Assembly (NCBI GenBank): GCA_018261615.1
Contig: JAGTSE010000006.1
Coordinates: 62,001 to 126,000, forward strand
Direction: 5' to 3'
Length of the DNA: 64,000 nt
Source of the DNA: Pseudomonadota bacterium
Lineage (GTDB): Bacteria > Pseudomonadota > Gammaproteobacteria > Enterobacterales > Enterobacteriaceae
How positions within the stretch are numbered: position 1 is the first letter of the stretch; each line of letters opens with the position of its first letter. A model generated the notes under the pieces. It had not been told where the DNA came from. It ran no database searches and saw only the letters and a list, made by a program, of their open reading frames with translations. Shown piece by piece: positions 34,640-42,797 of this stretch. Made by a program: the position numbers and the translations under genes.

Positions 34640-35189
34640 TCGCAATCCAGTTTGCCGGGTTCACAATAATTGCAAATCGACATCGTCATATTGATAAATC
34701 AACGCATAGTTTTTTAGCATGAAAAATTGATGATGTTTTAAAATAACCAAGTCGGCGCTTAGGTTTTGCATAGCATTCATATATCCAGAATAACAAATGT
34801 TTGTTTTTAATTTGGAAATATTCACATGTATAAGAAAATACCATGCAATAATTTTACTGTAATACATTCAATGAAGTGTCAATAGAACTTATGAGGTTAT
34901 CGGATTAATATCATACTCATTCGTGTAATGAATGATTTGGTTCGTTTTCATTTGGCAAAGAAATTGGTTTATAAGGTGGGCGAAGCAGGAAAATATGACG
35001 CCCGGTAACTGGTCTTATGTTTATACATCAGTGATAAATTTATTTTTTCCTTGTTGTTTGTTATTTATTTAACAAATTAACTATCATCCGTTGTCCTATA
35101 ACTGTTACAAATAAAATGACAGGTTGCCCTGAGCTTATGGGGATACATTTACTCCTGTCATTAATAGGGCTTTTAAAAGGAGATTTACT
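34640..35189. other. AT-rich non-coding left flank of the island
   Basis: About 550 bases, markedly richer in A/T than the genes on either side. A 68-codon minus-strand frame (34661-34867) exists but has no ribosome site and low-complexity composition, so I do not call it. No tRNA, attachment-site repeat or IS end was recognised. The promoter of the GH3/GH18/amidase cluster probably lies in its right part. Confidence 0.5.
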
Positions 35190-35573
35190 TTGGATATTAG
35201 ACAGAAAGTAAAACACATGACTCTGGAAGAGAAAATCGGGCAAAAAATCATGCTGGATTTTCGCTACTGGGATCAGAACGGAAGCAACAATCAGGATATG
35301 GCCGCTCCTGATGAAACCATTGGCAACTTAATCACGGATAGCCACATTGGTGGCGTGATTTATGCCGCCGGTGTTGACGCGGCCGTAGCCGCCTATTCCT
35401 ATTATGGGTATGACAGTGGCCCCTCAATAATATCACTGGCAGAGATCCTGACGAATAAACGTCCGCCACAGAGAAAACTGCCAGTCAATACCTGGCATGA
35501 CTACGATGTGAAGACGAACGGGCACAGTCGCGTTCCCCAGAGGATATGGTCTGGAGTGGGACTGAATGAATAA
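35190..35573 (+). pseudogene. Glycoside hydrolase family 3 gene, catalytic core deleted in frame
   Basis: TTG start with AAGGAG seven bases upstream. Residues 1-60 (MDIRQKVKHMTLEEKIGQK, MLDFRYW, SHIGGVIYAAG) are the N-terminus of a GH3 beta-N-acetylglucosaminidase-like enzyme. Residues from about 62 to 127 (YGYDSGPSIISLAEILTNKR, KLPVNTWHDYD) are its C-terminus. The roughly 450 residues between, with the whole active site, are missing. The frame is still open, so a 127-residue protein could be made, but it cannot be a glycosidase. It overlaps the GH18 start by eight bases. Confidence 0.75.
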
Positions 35574-36702
35574 CCGACGGAGCTTTCTGATAACAAGCGC
35601 TCTGATTATTCTGGGGCTGGGCATCTCCCGTTCATATTCCTTTTCCTTAAGGAGAAAAATAATGATAAACGGTAAAAATAAAACAGCAGGGCTGAGTAAC
35701 AGTATCTGGCTGCCCAACTGGCGAATGCAAAAATCGCTGGATTCGGCGCTAAAAGCCCTGCAACAACAGTGCGTCAAAACCGTATCACCATTCTGGTATG
35801 AGATTAATGACGCCGGCATTCTGATGGTAAAACCCGGCTCTGATGGTATGAAGATTCCGGACAAGTCCACGCTTGAGCTACTGAAAAGAAACGGCGCCTC
35901 AGTGACACCAACCATTACGACTACACTGATGCCGGACGATTTCATCCGGCTGTTTTCTGACCGGTCAGAACAGCAAAGACTGGCTGAGGCAGTCACACAG
36001 GAAGTTATGGCTAACGGGTATGATGGCATTGATCTGGACCTGGAAAATATTGCGCTGACAATTGATGTGCCGACTGCGAAAAGGGTGCGTGGAATTTATA
36101 CGGAATTATGCCAGCGTATTTCGTCAGAACTGTCCCTGGTGAACAAACTATTGTCCATAACTGTAATGGCCCGCTGGTCAGACGACTTTGAAGTCTGGCG
36201 TGACAAGCTTATCCCTGGCGTCTATGACTATAAGGCTCTGTCTAAGGTCGCGTCGGTATTCCGTGTGATGGCCTACGACCAGCATGCGCCCAATACACCT
36301 CCCGGTCCCATTGCCGGTTTTCAATGGGTGAAGAGTATCTGTGACTGGACCTACCATAATGTTTGCACCCTGGGCAAGGTGGAGATAGGCATCCCCCTGT
36401 ACGGACGTGACTGGGGTGGAGGGAAGGTAAAAAGTATTCTCTACAATAATATGGTTCAGCTGCGCAAAATGTATCCACAAAGCGAGGTGATATACAGCGA
36501 TACGGAGAAGGAGGAAACCTTTACTTACGTCAGCTCCGGGGGCGACAAGCATACGGTCTGGTACAGCAATAATCAGTCCGTAACGGACAGGCTGGCCCTT
36601 ATCCGTTCATATGGGTTTCGGGGTGGTGCATTCTGGGCGGCCTCTTATGAGAATCCAACCCTGTGGGAAAATATTCACGTAACGTCATTAACCGCCGATT
36701 AA
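35566..36702 (+). CDS. GH18 family glycoside hydrolase (chitinase/peptidoglycan-hydrolase like)
   Basis: 378 residues. The N-terminus NNRRSFLITSALIILGLG looks like a twin-arginine or uncleaved signal segment. The GH18 barrel follows, with the catalytic motif DGIDLDLE (153-160, acid Glu160), the MAYDQHAPNTPPG strand and the C-terminal GGAFWAA motif. It should cleave beta-1,4-N-acetylglucosamine polymers (chitin, peptidoglycan glycan or similar). A second in-frame ATG at 35662 has a stronger AAGGAG site and would give a form without the signal. It is coupled to the GH3 remnant and followed by an amidase, which suggests a cell-wall function. Confidence 0.83.
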   Translation: MNNRRSFLITSALIILGLGISRSYSFSLRRKIMINGKNKTAGLSNSIWLPNWRMQKSLDSALKALQQQCVKTVSPFWYEINDAGILMVKPGSDGMKIPDKSTLELLKRNGASVTPTITTTLMPDDFIRLFSDRSEQQRLAEAVTQEVMANGYDGIDLDLENIALTIDVPTAKRVRGIYTELCQRISSELSLVNKLLSITVMARWSDDFEVWRDKLIPGVYDYKALSKVASVFRVMAYDQHAPNTPPGPIAGFQWVKSICDWTYHNVCTLGKVEIGIPLYGRDWGGGKVKSILYNNMVQLRKMYPQSEVIYSDTEKEETFTYVSSGGDKHTVWYSNNQSVTDRLALIRSYGFRGGAFWAASYENPTLWENIHVTSLTAD

Positions 36703-36744
36703 ATAAAACTGCCTGAGTAGCAGGTTTACGAGGAATATTAAAAC

Positions 36745-36772
36745 CGGAGTCGCCTGAAAGGGGGCGACTCCG
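36745..36772 (+). terminator. Hairpin between GH18 and amidase genes
   Basis: Ten-base stem CGGAGTCGCC/GGCGACTCCG with a TGAAAGGG loop. It is followed by ATTTCT, a poor T-tract, so it may be an attenuator or a processing/stability hairpin rather than a full terminator. Confidence 0.55.
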
Positions 36773-36795
36773 ATTTCTAAACGGAGTTTAAAATA

Positions 36796-37755
36796 ATGCA
36801 ACGACACCCTTTTTTCCCTTATTCAGCGATGATCCCAAAAGTGATGGCAACGGCCGTTCTGGCCGTGATGCTGTCAGGCTGTACAACGAGTCCGGTAAAA
36901 ACGGAGGAACGTAAAGGGTATTATGTTGAACATGCCTTTAACGCTATCGGTCAGAATGACAGGGTGCGCTTTCTGGTTATGCACTATACAGCACTGGATG
37001 ACAGCCGCTCCCTGAAGACGCTGACCCAAGATCAGGTCAGTGCGCATTATCTGATTCCGCAGGAGCCAAAATCCATAAAGGGTGAGCCCGTGGTCCTGCA
37101 GCTGGTTGACGAAAGCAGGCGGGCATGGCATGCCGGCATCAGCAACTGGAACGGCAGGTCCAACCTGAATGACACCTCCATCGGTATTGAAATCGTTAAC
37201 CCAGGGTATACGGACGATATGCTGGGAGATCGTACCTGGTATCCCTACAACGAAAAACAGATCGCCGCCGTGGCTTTACTGGCAAAGGACATTATCGATC
37301 GCTACCAGATCGCGCCTGATAACGTTGTCGGGCACAGCGATATCGCTCCGCTCAGGAAGCAGGACCCCGGAAAACTGTTTCCCTGGGCGCGTCTCGCCGC
37401 CATCGGCATCGGTGCCTGGCCCGATCAATCGACGGTAAGTAAATACCTTGCCGGTCGTTCCCCCTACGCCCCCGGTGACATCAGCGTCATTCAGGCATTA
37501 CTGAAACAGTATGGCTACGATCAGATCCCGCAGAACGGCATTCTGGATGATAGTACGCGCAAAACGATCGCTGCTTTCCAGATGCACTTCCGCTCGGCGG
37601 ATATCCGCGGTAATGCAGATGCAGAAACCGAAGCCATTGCCCGTGCTCTGAACGAAAAATATCGCAGCTCCGCCGCTCCAGCCACAACCGACAGGAAAAA
37701 GCTGATGCTGGCAGGTGTAAACAAAGTAGATAAAATTAGGTTCATCGCAGATTAG
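36796..37755 (+). CDS. AmiD-like N-acetylmuramoyl-L-alanine amidase lipoprotein
   Basis: 319 residues. A lipoprotein signal ends in LSGC (Cys29), predicting an outer-membrane lipoprotein. The amidase_2 domain (about 50-215) has zinc ligand His63 (VMHYTA), the SIGIEIVNPG strand, and the VGHSDIAP...DPGKLFPW catalytic/zinc loop. A peptidoglycan-binding domain (about 225-290) follows, then a 30-residue tail absent from E. coli AmiD (276 residues). It cleaves the lactyl-amide bond of muropeptides. Probably an accessory paralogue of the housekeeping AmiD, carried on the island with GH18. Confidence 0.9.
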   Translation: MQRHPFFPYSAMIPKVMATAVLAVMLSGCTTSPVKTEERKGYYVEHAFNAIGQNDRVRFLVMHYTALDDSRSLKTLTQDQVSAHYLIPQEPKSIKGEPVVLQLVDESRRAWHAGISNWNGRSNLNDTSIGIEIVNPGYTDDMLGDRTWYPYNEKQIAAVALLAKDIIDRYQIAPDNVVGHSDIAPLRKQDPGKLFPWARLAAIGIGAWPDQSTVSKYLAGRSPYAPGDISVIQALLKQYGYDQIPQNGILDDSTRKTIAAFQMHFRSADIRGNADAETEAIARALNEKYRSSAAPATTDRKKLMLAGVNKVDKIRFIAD

Positions 37756-37839
37756 CGTGAATCAATAGAAAACGGCAGTCAGAACGTTTAGGTTTGCATT
37801 CGCCAAAACACACCCTGAACCTTCAAAACTGCCGTTGCC

Positions 37840-38290
37840 ATGAATGCTAACCTGACTTCTCTTTTCTGGAAAGAGTTCATGCACTGAAATTGCCCACAAC
37901 ACTCTCCTCATCCGTCTTCAGCCCTTCGATTCGCAGCAGCCCTGTTGTCGCGGGTGTAATCGCCATACTCCCCATATTCACGACACTTCCCTGCGACGTG
38001 TCCGGGAGCGTGAACGGCTCAACTGGAAGGTCTGGCTGGATGTGCCTGTCCGCCGTCTGCGCTGCCCGGCCTGCGGCATTATGACTGAAAAAATCGACTG
38101 GCTACCCGGACGTCAGCGATACACCGCCACCCTGTCGGCATGGGTTGAATCACTCGTCCGGTTAAACATGTAGCCAGTCTGACCGGACTGCACTGACATA
38201 CCATTAAAGACATTGATTACCGGAGACTGCAATTTGATATCCTGGCTTCGCTCAGTGGTCGCTTTTTTATCAGAAATTCCCATTAATTAA
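37840..38290 (+). pseudogene. ISL3-family transposase remnant
   Basis: From ATG 37840 the sequence reads MNANLTSLFWKEF. It then continues in other frames as HIHDTSLRRVRERERLNWK, LDVPVRRLRCPACG (the zinc-finger of ISL3 transposases), LPGRQRYTATLSAWVESLVR, HVASLTGLH and TIKDIDYRRLQFD. Stops and frameshifts interrupt it, and the DDE catalytic part is gone. An AAAACGGCAGT / ACTGCCGTT inverted pair (37769-37836) precedes it. This is a fossil element marking the right side of the cell-wall island. Confidence 0.75.
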
Positions 38291-38373
38291 CTCCCTTACC
38301 CGATACGTGGTTTTTTCTTTAATTCACGTATTTCAGAGACCATTAAAAGAGGCATCAGAGGCAGAAAATGTTG

Positions 38374-38403
38374 CTTAACGTGGATTATCGTTCCACTGAG
38401 CGT
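38374..38403 (+). other. Short segment resembling pMB1/ColE1 plasmid sequence
   Basis: CTTAACGTG, five bases, then TCGTTCCACTGAGCGT matches, with the same spacing, the sequence next to the replication origin of pMB1/ColE1-type plasmids as I remember it. No origin RNA or rop is present here. If real, it is a trace of plasmid DNA integrated beside the IS remnant. The surrounding stretch (38291-38445) is otherwise featureless. Confidence 0.35.
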
Positions 38404-38445
38404 AGCCCTCTAATAATCAAAATGAGGATGATCAACTAATAAATA

Positions 38446-38475
38446 TAAAAAAGCCCACACAGCGTATGGGCCGCC
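38446..38475 (-). terminator. Terminator of pptA
   Basis: On the minus strand GGCCCAT/GTGGGCT forms a stem with the loop ACGCTGT, followed by a run of six T, just after the pptA stop. Confidence 0.75.
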
Positions 38476-38481
38476 GGGAAT

Positions 38482-38712
38482 TTACATACTGTAGCCCGGT
38501 TTTTTGATCAGTTGCTCCATTTGCGGGGCAATCTCCGTATCCCAGACCTGCGCTTTCCACTCTTCCGGCGCGTACTCATTCAGCGCAACGCTGATGGAAC
38601 TCTCTTTGCTGTTCAGATGACGAATAATCACGTCGGCGATATCCTCTGCCAGCGCGGCTTTCTGCTCATCATTCAGATCGCGGGGAAAACATTTGATATC
38701 AACGTGCGGCAT
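38482..38712 (-). CDS. pptA: 4-oxalocrotonate tautomerase-like PptA (YdcE)
   Basis: 76 residues, matching E. coli PptA. The catalytic N-terminal Pro (Pro1 after Met removal) is present in [15 protein letters not shown], and [13 protein letters not shown] follows. It tautomerises enol acids such as phenylpyruvate; the natural substrate is unknown. The start at 38712 is fixed by homology and a GAGGAG site, rather than the longer open frame. Confidence 0.92.
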   Translation of the reverse strand: MPHVDIKCFPRDLNDEQKAALAEDIADVIIRHLNSKESSISVALNEYAPEEWKAQVWDTEIAPQMEQLIKKPGYSM

Positions 38713-38844
38713 GGCAAACTCCTCGTTTTCAAGAGACTGCCACAGTAGCACAACGCATTCGCACTGATTTATCAAAGTGTGACCAGTCTGGCTGCCACCC
38801 GGATTTTCTTAAGCAGCGTACAATCAGTTTGTAAAACTTATGGT

Positions 38845-38899
38845 AGATCACTTCACTCAGCGCCGATCCCCATCCGGGGACACCATGAACAGTGATCAT
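38845..38899 (-). pseudogene. Glutathione S-transferase N-terminal stub
   Basis: After AAGGAG, the minus strand reads MITVHGVPGWGSALSEV, the N-terminus of a YfcG/YghU-like GST family. Similarity stops after about 17 codons and the frame runs on into unrelated residues. The rest of the gene is missing. It lies between pptA and the kinase gene. Confidence 0.5.
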
Positions 38900-38930
38900 A
38901 AGGGCTCCTTACAGAGGATAAGCCCTAATT

Positions 38931-39458
38931 TTAGGTCAGATTGGCGAGAAATTCGTCAGCCTGCTGTGGACTGGTAAGACGCACAAAACGCAGATGCTGG
39001 TAGCGAGGGTCAGCCATATCCTGCGCGTAACGCAGGCGATTCGCACGCCAGGTTTTTATCGTCCAGATAATGATCGACTCGCGGCTGAAGAATGAACGGC
39101 GGAAACTTTCACAGTTTCCGGTGCCCGGCCATAACTCCTGTTTGTGCCAGGCGCGGCGGGCGGCGCGCAGCACGGCCTGACGCAACGTGCGCCAGAAACC
39201 GTAATCAACCCACACGACAAGATCGACATGCCGCCATTTTATATCCCGACTGCGATTGTAGTTGCCATCGAGTACCCAGCCCGGCTGCGCCAGTAACTGT
39301 TCCAGGCGGGGGTACAGTTCCTCATCTGGTGTTCCCTGCCAGTTGGCCTGCCAGTAAAGCCTGTCCATTTCGATATATGGCAAATTAAGCTTCGCGGCGA
39401 TGCGTTTCGCCAGCGTTGATTTTCCGCTACCGCTGGTACCGATGACATTAATTTTCAT
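38931..39458 (-). CDS. P-loop topology-modulation/adenylate kinase-like protein
   Basis: 175 residues. The P-loop GTSGSGKST (7-15) is followed by YIEMDRLYWQANWQGTP, DGNYNRSRD and DLVVWVDYGFWRTLRQ, the pattern of the FlaR/topology-modulation group of small kinases. It probably phosphorylates a nucleotide or small molecule; the substrate is unknown. The ATG follows the LacI-regulator stop by four bases, so the two are co-transcribed. Confidence 0.8.
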   Translation of the reverse strand: MKINVIGTSGSGKSTLAKRIAAKLNLPYIEMDRLYWQANWQGTPDEELYPRLEQLLAQPGWVLDGNYNRSRDIKWRHVDLVVWVDYGFWRTLRQAVLRAARRAWHKQELWPGTGNCESFRRSFFSRESIIIWTIKTWRANRLRYAQDMADPRYQHLRFVRLTSPQQADEFLANLT

Positions 39459-39462
39459 GGCG

Positions 39463-40476
39463 TTATGCGGATTCCCGCTCAACAAAATGGAAGCCAACAT
39501 CAACAATCGAGTCGTCAACCTCACTGCCTTCGATACGATCGGCCAGCATCGTTGCCGCCCGCTGACCAATAATTTGCCGATCGATACTGACAGTGGTTAT
39601 GGCAGGCTGATTTCCGGCGGCAAAATCGAGATCGCCAAAGCCAATCACTGCCAGATCGCGCGGCACCTGTAAACCGCGCGACTGAGCTTCAATGATTGCG
39701 CCCTGCGCCAGTGTGTCGGAGCTACAAACAATCACATCGAAATCGCCCTGCTCCAGTAGCTGCGCCAGCCCCTGGCGACCCGAGGTGAATCGCGCCGGTA
39801 AAGCCACATCGACGCTGCCTGGTTCACTGATACCGTTACGCTCCAGCACTTCGCACAAACCGGCTTTACGCTGCGCGGCGCGTTTGTCCACCGTCCACAG
39901 CAAACCTGGACGATGATAGCCTTTACGCAGCAGATACTCCGCCGTCGCCTGGCCGACTTTCTCGTGGGAGAAGCCCACCAGCATATCCAGCGGTGTCGGG
40001 GTTAGATCCCAGATTTCCACTACCGGTACATTGGCATTGAGGAGCACTTTTTTCAGATCTGTCGAGTGGTGGATGCCGGTCAGAACGATACCGTCCGGGC
40101 GGCGCGAAAGCAGCGCGGCAACCAGATCGGCTTCAGTCTGTTGTGTGTATCCGGCAACGCAGAGCAGCATATGGTAACCGCGTACCGCCAGCTCATCACT
40201 GATGGCCTGAATCGTGTCGACAAACATGTTGTTGTTAATTTGCGGCACCACCACGGCAATCAATTTACTGCGTCGCGAGGCCAGCCCACCGGCCAATGCA
40301 TTGGGGATATACCCTGTTGCTTTGACCGCCGCGATGACTTTTTCTACCGTTTTGGGCCGTACCAGCTGCGGCGTGTTAAGCGCCCGACTTACGGTCATGG
40401 ATGATAAGCCAGCGGCGCGGGCGACATCTTCCAGCGTGGGCGCACGCGGTGGGACAGAACGCGATGTTTTCGACAT
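39463..40476 (-). CDS. LacI-family regulator (GntR/IdnR-like) beside a broken sugar-acid dehydratase
   Basis: About 337 residues: a LacI helix-turn-helix (about 14-60, TLEDVARAAGLSSMTVSRALN), a hinge, and a periplasmic-binding-protein-type effector domain. The family members GntR and IdnR respond to sugar acids. It is divergent from the L-talarate/galactarate dehydratase remnant, with a palindrome ATGTTATCGCAAACAT between them. The ATG at 40476 is preferred over an in-frame GTG six bases upstream. Its natural target enzyme is no longer intact. Confidence 0.85.
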   Translation of the reverse strand: MSKTSRSVPPRAPTLEDVARAAGLSSMTVSRALNTPQLVRPKTVEKVIAAVKATGYIPNALAGGLASRRSKLIAVVVPQINNNMFVDTIQAISDELAVRGYHMLLCVAGYTQQTEADLVAALLSRRPDGIVLTGIHHSTDLKKVLLNANVPVVEIWDLTPTPLDMLVGFSHEKVGQATAEYLLRKGYHRPGLLWTVDKRAAQRKAGLCEVLERNGISEPGSVDVALPARFTSGRQGLAQLLEQGDFDVIVCSSDTLAQGAIIEAQSRGLQVPRDLAVIGFGDLDFAAGNQPAITTVSIDRQIIGQRAATMLADRIEGSEVDDSIVDVGFHFVERESA

Positions 40477-40745
40477 GTTCACTCACAGAGCATTCAGCGT
40501 TTTTATGATTCTCGCGTTGTATTATACGCATTTCTCCCTTCATTGCCGCCGTTCCTCAGAAATCAGTGCGTTAGCAGGCATTTTATACTTATTATGTTAG
40601 CGTTATTATTAATGAGGCTACCACTCTGCATCTGAGCATTTAATGCACTATCATCCACAAAAGTACTCCCTTTGACGCCACTATTTGTGATCGATTGTAC
40701 ATAATTCCCCCTTTCTCTGGTCATGCATTTATTATGGTCCTACAA

Positions 40746-40761
40746 ATGTTATCGCAAACAT
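40746..40761 (+). promoter_or_regulatory. Candidate LacI-family operator
   Basis: The imperfect 16-base palindrome ATGTTATCGCAAACAT resembles the GntR/IdnR operator (ATGTTA...TAACAT) and lies 24 bases ahead of the dehydratase start. The remaining 300-base gap to the regulator also contains a weak CRP-like TGTGATCGATTGTACA (near 40688), which I would not rely on. Confidence 0.5.
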
Positions 40762-40784
40762 TTTATTGTTTACAGGAGCTAATC

Positions 40785-40978
40785 ATGACCGTAAGTGCGA
40801 ATTCCGATGTTGTGACCTATGCCAAAGCCGCAGGGGCGAAAACCGCCGCTGAAACCGGCGATCGTATTGCGTGGGTAAAACTCTCCCTCGCCTTCCTGCC
40901 GCTGGCGAAACGGCTGGGGCGCACCGCGAGTCGGTGCAGTGCTACAACACCGCGACGGCTTCCTGCATACACCGCTGG
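40785..40978 (+). pseudogene. L-talarate/galactarate dehydratase remnant
   Basis: The start is sound (AGGAG, ATG 40785) and the N-terminus MTVSANSDVVTYAKAAGA to LAFLPLA follows the Salmonella enzyme of the enolase superfamily. It then jumps directly to a later part of the protein (PLAKRLGAHRESVQCYNT), skipping about 100 residues at a repeated CTGCCGCTGGCG-like sequence. One G is missing in a G-run (GGGG for GGGGG), shifting frame, and another frame change follows before GFLHTPL. The remaining 270 or so C-terminal residues are lost. Confidence 0.75.
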
Positions 40979-41254
40979 TTTACGGCTGGTTTTTTCTGTT
41001 GCTTTTTTCTGCTGGTTGAATCATTTACGCTGCTTGTCTCCTTTCACCTCTCAATTTCTGCTAATAGTCCCGGTGCGGCCAGCGGGTATGTTTTGCGTCG
41101 TTTGCCGATTGCGGGTACGATGCTGCGCCATGTTTCTCTTATCCATACGTAGAATCACTGGAAAGGCAGACATTTACCGCGGGAGCAATCGTTTGGCTTT
41201 TGCTCACGCAGGTTGAGGAATCCCGCAAGGTTCAGACAGGTAACAGGTAACGAA

Positions 41255-42724
41255 ATGAAAACAAACAACAACAGCGCCACGGAGCATCACGCGGCAAAAC
41301 GACGCTGGCTTAACTCTCATGAAGAGGGCTATAACCGGGCGATGGGTAATCGGCAGGTACAAATGATCGCTATTGGCGGCGCGATCGGGACAGGTTTATT
41401 TTTGGGCGCAGGCGCACGATTACAGATGGCGGGGCCATCGCTGGCAATCGTCTATCTGGTTTGTGGCATCTTCTCTTTCTTTATTCTCCGCGCGCTGGGC
41501 GAACTGGTACTGCATCGCCCTTCCAGCGGCAGCTTTGTTTCCTATGCCCGTGAGTTTCTGGGCGAAAAAGCCGCGTTTGTCGCTGGCTGGATGTACTTCA
41601 TCAACTGGGCGATGACCGGTATCGTCGATATCACCGCCGTGGCGCTCTATATGCACTACTGGGGCGCATTTGGCGGTGTGCCGCAGTGGGTCTTTGCGCT
41701 GGCCGCGCTGGCGATCGTCGGCACCATGAACATGATTGGCGTGAAATGGTTCGCTGAAATGGAGTTCTGGTTTGCGTTAATCAAAGTGCTGGCGATTGTG
41801 GTGTTCCTGGTTGTCGGGACCATTTTCCTCGGCAGCGGTAAACCGCTGGATGGCGGCACAACCGGCTTCCACTTGATCACTGACAATGGCGGTTTCTTCC
41901 CGCACGGCTTGCTGCCAGCGTTGGTGCTGGTTCAGGGCGTGGTCTTTGCGTTTGCCTCTATCGAGCTGGTCGGTACTGCTGCCGGTGAGTGTAAAGATCC
42001 GCAGACCATGGTACCAAAAGCAATCAATAGCGTGATCTGGCGTATCGGTTTGTTCTACGTCGGCTCGGTGGTTCTGCTGGTGCTGCTGTTGCCGTGGAAC
42101 GCCTATCAGGCAGGTCAAAGCCCGTTTGTGACCTTCTTCTCCAAACTGGGCGTGCCTTACATTGGCGACATCATGAATATGGTGGTGCTGACAGCTGCGC
42201 TTTCCAGCCTGAACTCTGGCCTTTACAGCACCGGTCGTATTCTGCGTTCGATGTCGATGGGCGGTTCCGCGCCGAAGTTTATGGCGAAAATGAGCCGTCA
42301 TCATGTACCGTATGCTGGTATTCTGGTCACCATTTGCGTCTATATCGTCGGTGTGTTCCTCAACTATCTGGTGCCGTCGCAGGTGTTTGAAATTGTGCTG
42401 AACGTGGCCTCCCTGGGCATTATCGCCTCCTGGGGCTTTATCGTGATTTGCCAGATGCGTCTGCGTAAGACGATCAAAGAAGGCAAAGTGGCGGATGTCA
42501 GTTTCAAAATGCCTGGTGCGCCGGTCACGTCATGGCTGACGCTGCTGTTCCTGCTGAGCGTACTGGTGCTGATGGCGTTTGACTATCCAAACGGTACTTA
42601 CACCATCGGGTCTATCCCGCTGATTGCCGTGTTGCTGGTTGCAGGCTGGTTTGGCGTGCGCAAACGCGTACAGGAAATTCACAGCACGGCACCGGTTGCG
42701 CCGACTAAAAACGCCCGGCAGTAA
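41255..42724 (+). CDS. ansP: L-asparagine permease AnsP
   Basis: 489 residues, against 499 in E. coli AnsP, with high similarity throughout (WLNSHEEGYNRAMGNRQVQM, LVLHRPSSGSFVSYAREF). It is an APC-family importer with 12 membrane helices and the GTG-like glycine-rich first helix. The start at 41255 matches the E. coli N-terminus; the longer open frame upstream is not conserved. About 250 bases of sequence with no recognisable gene separate it from the dehydratase remnant. Confidence 0.95.
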   Translation: MKTNNNSATEHHAAKRRWLNSHEEGYNRAMGNRQVQMIAIGGAIGTGLFLGAGARLQMAGPSLAIVYLVCGIFSFFILRALGELVLHRPSSGSFVSYAREFLGEKAAFVAGWMYFINWAMTGIVDITAVALYMHYWGAFGGVPQWVFALAALAIVGTMNMIGVKWFAEMEFWFALIKVLAIVVFLVVGTIFLGSGKPLDGGTTGFHLITDNGGFFPHGLLPALVLVQGVVFAFASIELVGTAAGECKDPQTMVPKAINSVIWRIGLFYVGSVVLLVLLLPWNAYQAGQSPFVTFFSKLGVPYIGDIMNMVVLTAALSSLNSGLYSTGRILRSMSMGGSAPKFMAKMSRHHVPYAGILVTICVYIVGVFLNYLVPSQVFEIVLNVASLGIIASWGFIVICQMRLRKTIKEGKVADVSFKMPGAPVTSWLTLLFLLSVLVLMAFDYPNGTYTIGSIPLIAVLLVAGWFGVRKRVQEIHSTAPVAPTKNARQ

Positions 42725-42730
42725 AAATCA

Positions 42731-42755
42731 GGGAAGGCACTGGCCTTCCCTTTTT
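42731..42755 (+). terminator. Terminator of ansP
   Basis: Perfect eight-base stem GGGAAGGC/GCCTTCCC with an ACTG loop, followed by TTTTT, seven bases after the stop. Confidence 0.9.
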
Positions 42756-42797
42756 ACTACAGCCTTCGGCCTTCCTGGTTACCATTTAACAGACGCG

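Noticed and set aside
34661..34867. 68-codon minus-strand frame in the AT-rich flank
   Set aside because: No ribosome site; low-complexity translation expected by chance in AT-rich DNA.
38110..38280. Minus-strand frame beginning MGISDKKATTE
   Set aside because: Antisense to the ISL3 transposase remnant, which explains the sequence.
40688..40703. CRP-like site TGTGATCGATTGTACA
   Set aside because: Right half-site is poor; not enough to call a CRP site.
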